Part shown: one piece after another, positions 15,644 to 23,864 of the stretch
Layout of the letters: the number at the start of each line of letters is the position of its first letter
Numbering within the stretch: the first letter of the stretch is position 1
Source: Bacteroidales bacterium
GTDB taxonomy: Bacteria > Bacteroidota > Bacteroidia > Bacteroidales > UBA3824
Assembly: GCA_017543645.1 (NCBI GenBank)
Contig: JAFYFR010000054.1
Location: 1-23,864, forward strand
Direction of reading: 5' to 3'
DNA: 23,864 nucleotides
Translations under genes and position numbers: made by a program
The notes under the pieces: model-generated
Told to the model about the DNA's origin: nothing
Database searches by the model: none
What the model saw: only the letters and a program-made list of their open reading frames with translations

Positions 15644-17881
15644 ATGATCAAAGACATTATTAAGTTGCTGCCCCTTTCGGCGTTGGTTATCGCAGGGTGC
15701 GGCTCTCCGCAAAACCAACCTGCCGATAACGCCGAGGAGCGTTTTGTCGACAGTGTGGTAAACTCGCTCACTATCGAGCAAAAAATAGGTCAGTTGAACC
15801 AGGTTTCCGCCCGTGGCGTGGAGGAGATGGAAAAACTTGCCGCACAGGGACTTCTCGGTAGTATTCTCAACGAATCGAACCTCGACAACCTCAACCGTAT
15901 TCAAAAAGCCGCCGTAGACAATCCGCCGCATATTCCTGTGCTGATTTCCCGAGACGTTATACACGGCTACAAGACTATCTTCCCAATTCCGCTTGGTCAG
16001 GCGGCAAGTTTCAACCCCGAACTCGTGCGTCGTGGCTCTGAGATTTCGGCGGTGGAGGCTTCGTCAGACGGTATAAGATGGACATTCTCACCTATGCTCG
16101 ACATTGCCCGCGACCCACGTTGGGGACGTATCGCCGAGGGATATGGTGAAGATCCTTACCTCACTTCTGTTATGGGTGCTGCCGCCGTCAAGGGCTATCA
16201 GGGCGACAACCTCAGCAATCCCACATCTATCGCCGCTTGTGCCAAGCACTTTGTGGGCTACGGCGCGGCGGTGGGTGGACGCGATTACAACTCCACCTAT
16301 ATTCCTATGCGGCAGTTGCGCAATGTATATCTGCCGCCCTTCCGTGCCGCTGCCGAAGCAGGTTGCTCCACTTATATGAGTTCGTTCAACGACAACGACG
16401 GTGTGCCTTCTACCGGCAACAAATTGATTCTTACTGATATTTTGCGAAACGAATGGGGCTTTGACGGCTTTGTCGTGTCTGACTGGTTTGCTATTGGTGA
16501 GATGATTAACCACGGTTTTGCAGCCGATATGAAAGACGCCGCCGAGAAATCTATCAATGCGGGTCTCGATATGGATATGGTGGCAAACGCTTACGTTGAT
16601 TATCTGCAGACGCTTGTTTCGGAGGGCAAGGTGACGGAAGACAAGATTAACGAGGCTTGCAAAAATGTGGTGCGTATCAAATACCGCCTCGGACTTTTTA
16701 ATAATCCGTATCCTTCTGTCTCGCAAGAAGTTAAATATGCTCCTGAATATCTCGAAGCCGCTCTTCATGCCGCTGAGGAATCGGCTGTGCTACTTAAAAA
16801 CAACGGCGTGCTGCCTCTCAAAAATGTCAATAAAATACTTCTCTGCGGACCTATGGCCGACGCTCCCCACGACCAACTCGGCACGTGGGTGTTCGACGGT
16901 GAAAAATCGCACACCGTAACACCCTTGGCATCATTCAGACATACAGAATATGACGTTACCTATTTGCCAGGTCTCACTTACTCACGCGACAAGAACACCT
17001 CTAAAATTGCCGAAACCGTTCGCGCAGCCAAATCAGCCGATGTGATAATATTTGTTGGCGGCGAGGAGTCGATACTCAGCGGCGAGGCTCACTGCCTCAG
17101 CAATCTCAACCTCCAAGGTGCGCAGTCGGCACTGTTAGAAGCATTGAAGCAGACCGGCAAACCAGTTGTGGCTGTGATAATGGCAGGACGTCCGCTCACC
17201 ATCACCAACGACCTTAAAAACTGCGACGCAATGCTCTATATGTTCCACCCCGGCACTATGGGCGGCGACGCTTTGGTGAATCTTGTTTCGGGCAAGGTTT
17301 CGCCTTCGGGCAAAACTCCTGTATGTTTTCCAAAGACATCGGGACAAGTGCCTGTATACTACGGTCAGAACAATACCGGCCGTCCCGCGTCAGGACACGA
17401 AATTCTCTTAGACGATATTCCCGCCGAGGCAGGTCAGACATCGCTCGGATGCACATCTTATATGTTAGACACAGGTTTCGGCCCTCTCTTTGATTTCGGT
17501 TACGGCCTCAGTTACACCGAGTTCGCTTTCTCTGATTTCAAGGTAAACAAAACTGATTTTTCAAGCGAAAACGATGAAATCAAAGTGTCGTTCACTATCC
17601 TAAACACCGGCAATTGCGACGGCGCGGAGGTTGCACAGGTGTACGTACGCGACCTTGTGGCAAGCATCACCCGACCAATCAAAGAGTTGAAAGGCTTCAA
17701 AAAGATATTTCTCCAAAAAGGCGAACAACAGAACGTAGAAATCTCCATTCCGCTCTCTTCGCTCAAATTCTACGGACTCGATGACCGCGAGGTGCTTGAA
17801 AAAGGCACATTCGAAATTTGGATCGCCACATCCAGCACCGACAGCGACATCAAATGGAAGACAAAGATTGAGGTGAAATAA
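15644..17881 (+). CDS. GH3 beta-glucosidase lipoprotein (BglX-like)
   Basis: An exo-acting retaining enzyme expected to release glucose from beta-gluco-oligosaccharides made by GH16 and imported by SusC/SusD. Length is 745 residues, typical of BglX-like enzymes. The lipobox LVIAGC puts the anchored Cys at residue 19. The residues after it (GSPQNQ) are not acidic, so periplasmic rather than surface location is expected. The N-terminal barrel carries SPMLDIARDPRWGR, EGYGEDPYL and KHFVGYGA. The nucleophile is D280 in VVSDWF, and the likely acid/base is E481 in SGEAHC of the second domain. The C-terminal ~130 residues are an Fn3-like domain (GAEVAQVYVRD). It is divergent from susC and shares the mirror-symmetric control region, so co-induction is likely. 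Xylosidase activity cannot be excluded from sequence. Confidence 0.93.
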   Translation: MIKDIIKLLPLSALVIAGCGSPQNQPADNAEERFVDSVVNSLTIEQKIGQLNQVSARGVEEMEKLAAQGLLGSILNESNLDNLNRIQKAAVDNPPHIPVLISRDVIHGYKTIFPIPLGQAASFNPELVRRGSEISAVEASSDGIRWTFSPMLDIARDPRWGRIAEGYGEDPYLTSVMGAAAVKGYQGDNLSNPTSIAACAKHFVGYGAAVGGRDYNSTYIPMRQLRNVYLPPFRAAAEAGCSTYMSSFNDNDGVPSTGNKLILTDILRNEWGFDGFVVSDWFAIGEMINHGFAADMKDAAEKSINAGLDMDMVANAYVDYLQTLVSEGKVTEDKINEACKNVVRIKYRLGLFNNPYPSVSQEVKYAPEYLEAALHAAEESAVLLKNNGVLPLKNVNKILLCGPMADAPHDQLGTWVFDGEKSHTVTPLASFRHTEYDVTYLPGLTYSRDKNTSKIAETVRAAKSADVIIFVGGEESILSGEAHCLSNLNLQGAQSALLEALKQTGKPVVAVIMAGRPLTITNDLKNCDAMLYMFHPGTMGGDALVNLVSGKVSPSGKTPVCFPKTSGQVPVYYGQNNTGRPASGHEILLDDIPAEAGQTSLGCTSYMLDTGFGPLFDFGYGLSYTEFAFSDFKVNKTDFSSENDEIKVSFTILNTGNCDGAEVAQVYVRDLVASITRPIKELKGFKKIFLQKGEQQNVEISIPLSSLKFYGLDDREVLEKGTFEIWIATSSTDSDIKWKTKIEVK

Positions 17882-17883
17882 AT

Positions 17884-17914
17884 TTTTTTCTTCAAAATAA
17901 AAACCATACCTTTG
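17884..17914 (+). promoter_or_regulatory. Promoter of accD
   Basis: A perfect -7 box TACCTTTG (17907-17914) follows a T-rich -33 region (TTTT near 17884-17887, 19-bp gap). The leader of about 65 nt contains a small CGGCA/TGCCG hairpin (17915-17934). No clear terminator separates it from the GH3 stop codon 3 bp upstream, so some read-through into accD is possible. Confidence 0.6.
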
Positions 17915-17985
17915 CGGCAAAACTCAAACTGCCGAGGGCTGAAAGGAATTTGGCGCAAAGGCGGTTTTTAAACTAATCGAAAAAA

Positions 17986-18828
17986 ATGGGCTGGTTTAAT
18001 CGTTTACAACAGGGTATCAACACTGAGACAAAAGACAAGAAAGAAATCAAGGAGGGACTGTGGTACAAGTGTCCGCAGTGCAAAAAAATTATCACAACCG
18101 ACGACCATAAGGAGAATCTCGGCGTGTGTCCCGACTGCGGATACCACGAGCGCATCTCTACCGAGGAATATTTTAATATGCTTTTCGACGATTCGCAATA
18201 CACCGAGCTTTTCGGAAACATCAAGAGTGGCGACCCTCTCAATTTTATCGACCGTAAAAAATACACCGACCGCATAGAGCAGGCCGTCAAGTCTACCAAC
18301 TTGCACGATGCTATAACCGCTGCCACAGGCAATATCGAAGGCCGCGGAGTGGTTATTGACTGTATGAACTTTGAGTTTATCGGCGGATCTATGGGTTCGG
18401 TTGTGGGCGAAAAGATTGCTCGCAGTGTGGACTATTGTATCAAAAACGGTTTTCCGCTTGTAATCATGAGCCGCAGCGGTGGCGCGCGTATGATGGAAGG
18501 CGCGTTTTCGCTTATGCAGATGGCCAAGACATCCGCCAAGCTCACACAGCTGAGCGAGGCCAGGTTGCCTTACATTTCAGTAATGCTGAATCCTACCACC
18601 GGCGGTGTTTCGGCATCGTATGCTATGCTTGGCGACATCAATATGGCCGAGCCGGGCGCGTTGATTGGTTTTGCTGGTCCGCGAGTTATACGCGAATTCA
18701 CCGGCAAAGACCTTCCCGAAGGTTTCCAGAGCAGCGAGTTCCTTTTGGAGCACGGTTTCCTCGATTACATTGTGCAACGCAAAGAAATGAAGAGCACATT
18801 GGCGAGGTTGATAAAGATGATGATGTAA
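17986..18828 (+). CDS. accD: Acetyl-CoA carboxylase carboxyltransferase subunit beta
   Basis: The beta subunit of the carboxyltransferase that moves the carboxyl group from carboxybiotin to acetyl-CoA, the first committed step of fatty-acid synthesis, as an AccA2D2 complex in the cytoplasm. Length is 280 residues, as usual. The N-terminal zinc ribbon is complete: C29, C32, C48, C51 in YKCPQCK and GVCPDCGYH. The crotonase-like core has [20 protein letters not shown] and [14 protein letters not shown], then the oxyanion-forming [15 protein letters not shown] region. The gene is a housekeeping one that stands between the glycan locus and the peptidase, so it probably marks the edge of the utilization locus. 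It ends in a terminator shared with the convergent peptidase gene. Confidence 0.97.
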   Translation: MGWFNRLQQGINTETKDKKEIKEGLWYKCPQCKKIITTDDHKENLGVCPDCGYHERISTEEYFNMLFDDSQYTELFGNIKSGDPLNFIDRKKYTDRIEQAVKSTNLHDAITAATGNIEGRGVVIDCMNFEFIGGSMGSVVGEKIARSVDYCIKNGFPLVIMSRSGGARMMEGAFSLMQMAKTSAKLTQLSEARLPYISVMLNPTTGGVSASYAMLGDINMAEPGALIGFAGPRVIREFTGKDLPEGFQSSEFLLEHGFLDYIVQRKEMKSTLARLIKMMM

Positions 18829-18875
18829 TAAATAGACTTAATCAGAGGAATGTCTACTGTTTTCGTACAGAAAAC

Positions 18876-18909
18876 AAAAAACGCTGCAGTATTTGTGCAG
18901 CGTTTTTTT
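18876..18909. terminator. Bidirectional terminator between accD and the C10 peptidase
   Basis: An 8-bp perfect stem, ACGCTGCA (18881-18888) with TGCAGCGT (18896-18903), has a 7-nt loop and is flanked by an A-run on the left and a T-run on the right. It can end both convergent transcripts. Confidence 0.9.
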
Positions 18910-18929
18910 GTTGTTTATGGATGCTTCTA

Positions 18930-21900
18930 TTAGTGTTGAATAATCACTTTGTAAGATTTATTGTTGACTACAACGATGTAAATGCCATCTTTGCTAATAG
19001 ATATTTGTTCAAGGGTGGATTGTGAGGGTGATTTCACAATGGAGCTACCGTTAAGGTTGAATATTTCATGCCTACTGCCGGGGACGGACTCAATAAATAC
19101 CGTTGTTCCAAAACTCCAAACTTTAACATCATCTGAAGGGTCGGCTATATCAGAAACTGGTGTAGGTTCAGGTTCGGGCTGAGGTTGCGGTTCAGGTTCG
19201 GGCTGAGGTTGTGGCTCAGGTTCGGGCTGAGGTTGTGGCTCAGGTTCGGGCTGTGGTTGTGGCTCGGGTTCGGGCTGTGGTTGTGGCTCGGGTTCGGGCT
19301 GAGGTTGTGGCTCGGGTTCGGGCTGAGGTTGCGGCTCAGGTTCTACATTCTTTGTAAACAGTCCTGTTATCTCCACGTCATTGTCGGGCATGGTGGTATA
19401 ATTGCACTGCCAGCCGCTGAAAGTGTAGCCTTCTTTGGTGGGGGCGGCTATAAGGGTTATGGTAGTGCCATAATCAGCAGAAAACTCTTTGTAAACTTCG
19501 CCGTCGAGTTTGTAACTGATAGTGTGGGAGTTGATTTGGAATGTTCCTGTTATCTCCACATCGTTGTCAGGCATGGTGGTATAATCACTTTGCCACCCGC
19601 TGAAAGTGAAGCCTTCTTTGGTGGGGGCGGCTATAAGGGTTATGGTAGTGCCATAATCAACCGAAAACTCTTTGTAAACTTCGCCGTCGAGTTTGTAAGT
19701 GATAGTGTGGGAGTTGATTTGGAATGTTCCTGTTATCTCCACGTCATTGTCGGGCATGGTGGTATAATTGCACTGCCAGCCGCTGAAAGTGAAGCCTTCT
19801 TTGGTGGGGGCGGCTATAAGATTTATGGTAGTACCATAATCAGCCGAAAACTCTTTGTAAACTTCGCCATCGAGTTTGTAAGTGATAGTGTTGGAGTTGA
19901 TTTGGAATGTTCCTGTTATCTCCACATCGTTGTCAGGCATGGTGGTATAATCACTTTGCCACCCGCTGAAAGTGTAGCCTTCTTTTGTGGGGGTGGCTAT
20001 AAGGGTTATGGTAGTGCCATAATCAGCAGAAAACTCTTTGTAAACTTCGCCGTCGAGTTTGTAAGTGATAGTGTGGGTGTTGATTTGGAATGTTCCTGTT
20101 ATCTCCACATCGTTGTCAGGCATAGTGGTATAATCACTTTGCCAGCCGCTGAATGTGTAGCCTGCTTTGGTGGGGGCGGCTATAAGATTTATGGTAGTGC
20201 CATAATCAGCCGAAAACTCTTTGTAAACTTCGCCGTCGAGTTTGTAAGTGATAGTGTGGGAGTTGATTTGGAATGTTCCTGTTATCTCCACATCATTGTC
20301 GGGCATAGTGGTATAACTGCACTGCCAGCCGCTGAAAGTGTAGCCTTCTTTTGTGGGGGCGGCTATTAGAGTAATTGTGGCTCCTAATTCTATTTGTTCT
20401 GTTTTATATATTTCATTATCAAGGATATATGTAAGGGTATATTTTGGAATAGCATTGATATTCACCTCAAAGTCGTCTGATTTGCCTCCATAGGTGACGG
20501 TAACGGTTATGGTCGTTGCGTTTTGGGAATCAAAGCCCGAAATGGTGTAACCCGAAGTTATGGTGGCGGTTGTGTGGTCTGTGTATTCGGCTGTAACAAC
20601 CATTCCAGTGGGGTCAAACTCCTCGCCGACAAAGTAATCTTTCTTTGTGGGCGGCGTAACGGTTATATGATCCACGCCGAACACTATATTTGAGCCGTTT
20701 TCGGTAAAGTCCATATCAGTAACCGATTGTTGCAATCCTGAAAATGATATTTCGTTGAATGTTTTATCTTCGTAAAATGCGTGAAGTTTGCCTGCATAAC
20801 CTTTGGGTACGGAATAGGTGTAGTTGCCGTTGTTGTCGGTGTAGACAAAATAATCATCGGTGCCGTAAATACGGTAATTAATCGAAGATGCCACACCTTT
20901 AGTAGTAACCACATAAAGAAACCCGATATTGTTACTATATTCGGCCTGAAGTTTTAAAGAATAAGTTTCGCCGGAAGTAACTTTAATCATATTATCGAAA
21001 TGAGCGGACAGCCATTTTTTATGTGTTGTGAAATCATTTCCAGAAATAATAGCAGTTGCTAATATTGTCTTGTTATCATCTAATACCGAAACAGTTACAT
21101 CACCGATAGCATTTTCTTTTTTCCATCCGAGAATGTCTATTTGAGTGATGTACTCTTTGGTTGGTACAAAAGAAAAAGTATTGTCTGAAATAAAGAATCC
21201 ATTATATGAAGTGTAGGAAGAAGCAGTTTCTTCTTTTGGTCCAGTTGTTACCGACGGTATTGTGGTTGCCTCAGTAACCATAGCACCAGATAAAGGTGCT
21301 GAGTTATTGTCAACCACCTTGCCCGTAATATCAATTATGCTTGTGCCTGTCTGAACAAAGTTCTGAGCAGTTTGGCTTTCGGCAATATTGTTGAACGATA
21401 ATGTATTAAACAGTTTTATACCAGAAAAGGCATCTAATGTTCCAGTCCAATATTTCGGAACAACTACTACGTAATTGCCTTCTGCATCGGTGGTGGAATA
21501 ATAGTCGTCAACTCCGTATACTGTGTAGATATATTTTTCGTTGACGTTGGCACAGAGATAAGCGTTGCTATTGTCGCTTTTGGCACTTAACACTATATGG
21601 CATTTTTTGTCGGTTGAGACTGGATACGGGTTGTCAAGGTTGATTACTATTTCCTTAGATGAAGTGGCAAAGTCGTCTTTTGTGTATGTTTTGCTGCATA
21701 CCAAATTATTGTCGCTGTCTAAAAGCGAGATAATCAGGTCGCTTGTAGGAGTTCCAGCTTTCCATATTTTTACGCTAAAGTTGGTGATATATTTTTTTGT
21801 TGGAACAAAATCAATGCTTGTGTTGCTGATATAATAGCCCATTGAAAACTTCTCGTTGTACTGGCTTGATATTTCAGGAACGGGTTCTTTCTCGCTGGTG

Positions 21901-23309
21901 GAAACAATAGCTCCTGCTACCGGGTCGCCATTGTTGTCTAACACCTTGCCAGCAATTGAAACAATAGCGTCGGAGAGTTTTATCGTTATTAATCCCTTGC
22001 CTACATTATGGTAAAAATCGAGATTGTAACCTTGGTCTAACTTGATGGTGGCAGGGGTGGACACAAAGTTGCCGCGTTTGGTGTAAGTGGTGTTGGTGCT
22101 GTTAAATGCTATTTCTGATGTGGTGTAGGGCGCAAGTTTTGATCCGTCGGGATACTCAAAATAGAATGAGTATTCGCCGGCTTCGAGCGAAATGGTTTCG
22201 TTTTGCTTGTATTCCAATGGGTTTTTGCCTTGGATTGCCATGTCCACCGTTTTTATGATGTCGTTGCCTTTGAGAATGACAACGTGTTCGGGCGTTTCTT
22301 GCATATCTGCGGCGTTGTCAACATTTGGCGTGGCTATGATGATGTGTTGATTGTTGGGATACTGAGTAGAAGCATACCATCCGTTGTCTTTGCCAGCCCA
22401 TCCATAGTCGATATGAAACATACTGCCGTTGTAGCCGTCGATAATAAACGAGTGTCCGCCTTCGCTATTGCTGCCACCAATAATTACGGGTTTTCCTTTT
22501 TTTATGGCGTCTGCAATGTAGTTGCCGTCGGTAAGAGAGGTGATGTCCCATGCCTGACAGTTGTATCCGAAGTTGGTTTTAATGGCATCCATTTGGGTGT
22601 TGGTGTAAGTACTTGTACCATCAGTTCCAAAAATAGCTTTTTGTGCCAATGCCACACCGATTATAAATTTAGCAAGTTCGTCGTCGTTGTTGGCTATCTT
22701 GTCGAAGTCGGGTGTGTAACTGTAAGAATACGAATAATTGTTTCCATCGTAAGAACTGATATACGGTGCTTCAATTTTAGTTAAATTGCTATAATTCACG
22801 GTATGATGACTGCCGCTGACATTTATCGGCTGGCAAAATCCGTAAAAAAACATCATTTGCGATGATGATATTGAAGAACAGCCTGTGATAGTCTTCTTTG
22901 AAAAGAATGAACCATCAGAAGCCTTGAATGTTAATTCCGGGCATAGGTTGTTGTACGGTTCGCCCTGATTCCATGCTGTTGTAAGCAGAGGCCCATATTC
23001 GGTATTGGAAGGCGTGCCGTTTTTCCTAAGGCTTTTTCTTGCAGGTTTTTGCTCGGCGTAATAGTCGAGAAACTGCTGCAGGGCGGGAGGCATATCTTCG
23101 GTTTGAAAAATGCCGTCGCCGTATGCCACAACGGTAGAACCGTGAAGTATTTCCCAACCGTCGGAATACTGGCAGACAGAAACGTTGCCGTCTCGATAGA
23201 TTGTTTTTGATTCTTGGGCGTCAACCAAATTGGCATGGAACACCGCAAGCAAGAAAAATATTATGTGCCAAAGCTGCACAGTTTTCTTGGTCAAAGTATT
23301 TTTTCCCAT
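18930..23309 (-). CDS. Large secreted C10 (streptopain-like) cysteine peptidase with repeats and T9SS-type tail
   Basis: A 1459-residue secreted protein. Order: signal peptide 1-31 (NLVDA/QES); a propeptide of about 75 residues; and the C10 peptidase domain at about 105-320 with catalytic C144 ([12 protein letters not shown]) and H286 ([10 protein letters not shown]). The usual Asn-Trp after the His is D301-Y302 (HIDYGWAG), which is unusual. Then follow two modules at about 450-655 and 656-870, each a carboxypeptidase-regulatory-like fold ([16 protein letters not shown]) split by a beta-sandwich insert. Next come a Big_3 Ig-like domain (about 880-950), six 61-residue Listeria-Bacteroides (Flg_new) repeats (about 951-1315), a Pro/Glu/Gln stalk (about 1318-1385), and a C-terminal domain ending [19 protein letters not shown] that resembles T9SS sorting domains. 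C10 members elsewhere include SpeB, interpain and PrtT. The gene stands alone; a weak -7-like TATCCTTG lies at 23367-23360 on the minus strand. Expected cell-surface or secreted location; activity is uncertain because of the changed active-site pair. Confidence 0.88.
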   Translation of the reverse strand: MGKNTLTKKTVQLWHIIFFLLAVFHANLVDAQESKTIYRDGNVSVCQYSDGWEILHGSTVVAYGDGIFQTEDMPPALQQFLDYYAEQKPARKSLRKNGTPSNTEYGPLLTTAWNQGEPYNNLCPELTFKASDGSFFSKKTITGCSSISSSQMMFFYGFCQPINVSGSHHTVNYSNLTKIEAPYISSYDGNNYSYSYSYTPDFDKIANNDDELAKFIIGVALAQKAIFGTDGTSTYTNTQMDAIKTNFGYNCQAWDITSLTDGNYIADAIKKGKPVIIGGSNSEGGHSFIIDGYNGSMFHIDYGWAGKDNGWYASTQYPNNQHIIIATPNVDNAADMQETPEHVVILKGNDIIKTVDMAIQGKNPLEYKQNETISLEAGEYSFYFEYPDGSKLAPYTTSEIAFNSTNTTYTKRGNFVSTPATIKLDQGYNLDFYHNVGKGLITIKLSDAIVSIAGKVLDNNGDPVAGAIVSTSEKEPVPEISSQYNEKFSMGYYISNTSIDFVPTKKYITNFSVKIWKAGTPTSDLIISLLDSDNNLVCSKTYTKDDFATSSKEIVINLDNPYPVSTDKKCHIVLSAKSDNSNAYLCANVNEKYIYTVYGVDDYYSTTDAEGNYVVVVPKYWTGTLDAFSGIKLFNTLSFNNIAESQTAQNFVQTGTSIIDITGKVVDNNSAPLSGAMVTEATTIPSVTTGPKEETASSYTSYNGFFISDNTFSFVPTKEYITQIDILGWKKENAIGDVTVSVLDDNKTILATAIISGNDFTTHKKWLSAHFDNMIKVTSGETYSLKLQAEYSNNIGFLYVVTTKGVASSINYRIYGTDDYFVYTDNNGNYTYSVPKGYAGKLHAFYEDKTFNEISFSGLQQSVTDMDFTENGSNIVFGVDHITVTPPTKKDYFVGEEFDPTGMVVTAEYTDHTTATITSGYTISGFDSQNATTITVTVTYGGKSDDFEVNINAIPKYTLTYILDNEIYKTEQIELGATITLIAAPTKEGYTFSGWQCSYTTMPDNDVEITGTFQINSHTITYKLDGEVYKEFSADYGTTINLIAAPTKAGYTFSGWQSDYTTMPDNDVEITGTFQINTHTITYKLDGEVYKEFSADYGTTITLIATPTKEGYTFSGWQSDYTTMPDNDVEITGTFQINSNTITYKLDGEVYKEFSADYGTTINLIAAPTKEGFTFSGWQCNYTTMPDNDVEITGTFQINSHTITYKLDGEVYKEFSVDYGTTITLIAAPTKEGFTFSGWQSDYTTMPDNDVEITGTFQINSHTISYKLDGEVYKEFSADYGTTITLIAAPTKEGYTFSGWQCNYTTMPDNDVEITGLFTKNVEPEPQPQPEPEPQPQPEPEPQPQPEPEPQPQPEPEPQPQPEPEPQPQPEPEPQPQPEPEPTPVSDIADPSDDVKVWSFGTTVFIESVPGSRHEIFNLNGSSIVKSPSQSTLEQISISKDGIYIVVVNNKSYKVIIQH
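19171..19338 (-). repeat. Seven tandem 24-bp units encoding a Pro/Glu/Gln stalk
   Basis: Seven copies of a 24-bp unit (for example GGTTCGGGCTGAGGTTG and its continuation) encode PEPEPQPQ octapeptides inside the peptidase gene. Copies differ by a few silent changes (tgc/tgt, tca/tcg, gag/gtg positions). The stretch is probably an extended, rigid spacer between the repeat domains and the C-terminal sorting domain. Copy number is open to change by slippage in steps that keep the frame. Confidence 0.95.
19363..20460 (-). repeat. Six tandem 183-bp units encoding Listeria-Bacteroides (Flg_new) repeats
   Basis: Unit starts fall at 19363, 19546, 19729, 19912, 20095 and 20278, a strict 183-bp period (61 residues). 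The five units nearest the C-terminus are nearly identical; the sixth (20278-20460) diverges in its N-terminal half. Each encodes an [14 protein letters not shown] strand, a [11 protein letters not shown] turn and [13 protein letters not shown], typical of this beta-grasp repeat. Small variants (QCNY or QSDY, INLI or ITLI) are shuffled among the units, which suggests gene conversion or unequal exchange. Confidence 0.95.
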
Positions 23310-23389
23310 AAATGAAAAGAGTTAAAAGTTGTTCAAAGTCCTCGACCTTAACAGGTGAACAAGGATATTTAATATTGTCGCAATATAAG

Positions 23390-23425
23390 AAAAAAATGAT
23401 TTAACACATTACAAAACTGTGTTAA
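23390..23425 (-). terminator. Possible terminator of the ModF-like gene
   Basis: A perfect 8-bp inverted repeat TTAACACA/TGTGTTAA (23401-23408 with 23418-23425) encloses the gene's stop codon in a 9-nt loop. On the minus strand it is followed, after a short gap, by a run of seven T (23396-23390). The stem is A/T-rich, so strength is doubtful. It also lies just upstream of the peptidase promoter region and could instead be an operator. Confidence 0.4.
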
Positions 23426-23864
23426 TTTTCAAACTTTTATCAATATTTCCCGGTATTTCGTCGAAATTGTGTGTAACGTAGATTAATGTCCGTTGCGGTT
23501 GTGCGCAATAGTGCGATATTATCTTCCGCGCACGTGCCTTGTTTACGGCGTCTAATCCGTGGAGCGGCTCGTCAAGTATCAGCAAGTCTGGATTTTTAAT
23601 CATTGTTCGGGCAAGGAGTACAAGCCGCTGCTCGCCGTCGGAGGTCTTTAAAAACGGTTTTTCGGCGAGGTGGTCGATGCCAAATGTGCGCATTATTTCC
23701 AAAGCCTTGTTGTATTGTGGCTGGTGACAGACGCGGAAAAGTCCCTGAGTGTCGAACAATCCCGATGCAACCACCTTGATACACGGCTGATTTTCACGAA
23801 AATATAGGTGCATTTCGGCAGAAATGTAGCCGATGCGTTTTTTGATGTCCCAGATGCTTTCGCC
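23409..23864 (-). CDS. modF: ModF-like ABC ATPase, C-terminal part (partial)
   Basis: The 5' part lies beyond the window; 151 codons up to the TAA at 23411-23409 are visible. The fragment opens with GESIWDIKKRIGYISAEMHLYFR, a match to my memory of the second ATPase domain of ModF, including its Q-loop-adjacent region. The ABC signature is KTSDGEQRLVLLAR, in which Ser-Asp-Gly replaces the canonical Ser-Gly-Gly. Walker B is LLILDEP, followed by a D-loop HGLD, and the switch His is in VTHNFDEIP. ModF-type proteins carry two ABC domains and no membrane domain; their role, linked to molybdate uptake by name and gene position in Escherichia coli, is not firmly established. Another soluble twin-ABC protein is possible, since the first domain cannot be seen. 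Confidence 0.75.
   Translation of the reverse strand, partial: GESIWDIKKRIGYISAEMHLYFRENQPCIKVVASGLFDTQGLFRVCHQPQYNKALEIMRTFGIDHLAEKPFLKTSDGEQRLVLLARTMIKNPDLLILDEPLHGLDAVNKARARKIISHYCAQPQRTLIYVTHNFDEIPGNIDKSLKINTVL

Noticed and set aside
16088..16768. A 226-residue open frame on the minus strand inside the GH3 gene
   Set aside because: It lies antisense to the conserved GH3 barrel including the nucleophile region; there is no family resemblance.
18885..18891. TGCAGTA in the accD/peptidase gap, resembling the operator box
   Set aside because: It is part of the perfect stem and loop of a strong terminator, single-copy, and not near a promoter.
19185..20369. A 394-residue open frame on the plus strand
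   Set aside because: It is antisense to the repeat region of the peptidase gene. The 183-bp and 24-bp periods, both multiples of three, keep the antisense frame open; the product is low-complexity and has no recognisable domain.
19171..20460. Regular repeats that could be taken for a CRISPR array
   Set aside because: There are no unique spacers between units, the units are coding and in frame, and no cas genes are near.

Overview
This window looks like chromosomal DNA of a member of the Bacteroidetes, probably a Bacteroidales carbohydrate degrader. The evidence is a SusC/SusD pair, a BACON domain, a BspA/DUF285-type protein tail, a type IX secretion (T9SS) sorting tail, promoters of the Bacteroides kind (-7 box TAnnTTTG, -33 TTTG), and no Shine-Dalgarno sites before the genes. 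Genus and species cannot be assigned from what is visible.

Layout. (1) 1-178: the last codons of a BspA-like (DUF285) protein. (2) 180-7820, plus strand: a promoter, two tandem GH51 alpha-L-arabinofuranosidase-type genes, then a membrane-spanning sensor/regulator (beta-propeller, Y_Y_Y domain, transmembrane helix, coiled coil, LuxR-type helix-turn-helix) with its own -7 box. (3) 7874-15294, minus strand: a polysaccharide utilization operon, transcribed susC, susD, a surface glycan-binding lipoprotein and a GH16 beta-glucanase. (4) 15295-15643: a 349-bp divergent control region. (5) 15644-17881, plus strand: a GH3 beta-glucosidase lipoprotein. (6) 17986-18828: accD, a housekeeping fatty-acid gene. 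(7) 18930-23309, minus strand: a very large C10 (streptopain-like) secreted peptidase with nested domains, six 61-residue repeats, a Pro/Glu/Gln stalk and a T9SS-type tail. (8) 23409-23864: the C-terminal part of a ModF-like ABC ATPase, cut by the window end.

How the genes fit together. GH16 plus GH3 with SusC/SusD and a glycan-binding lipoprotein points to a beta-glucan (laminarin or mixed-linkage glucan) system. The GH16 lipoprotein has acidic residues just after its lipid-anchored Cys (surface export type) and should cut glycan outside the cell. SusC/SusD would import the pieces. The GH3 lipoprotein lacks those residues and probably works in the periplasm. The two GH51 enzymes have ordinary signal peptides and would remove arabinose, so the locus may handle cereal-type walls that contain both arabinoxylan and beta-glucan. 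This substrate assignment is inference.

The most striking signal is in the divergent region. Both promoters have perfect -7 boxes, and each has two upstream copies of a TTTGCAGTA-like box at exactly the same distances (box centres 47.5 and 69.5 bp from the -7 box) and in the same orientation. The whole layout is mirror-symmetric about position 15480.5. The sequence between the boxes is not conserved, so this looks like a selected operator for an activator that co-regulates the susC operon and GH3, not a recent duplication. The LuxR-type regulator in the window is a candidate binder, but that is unproven.
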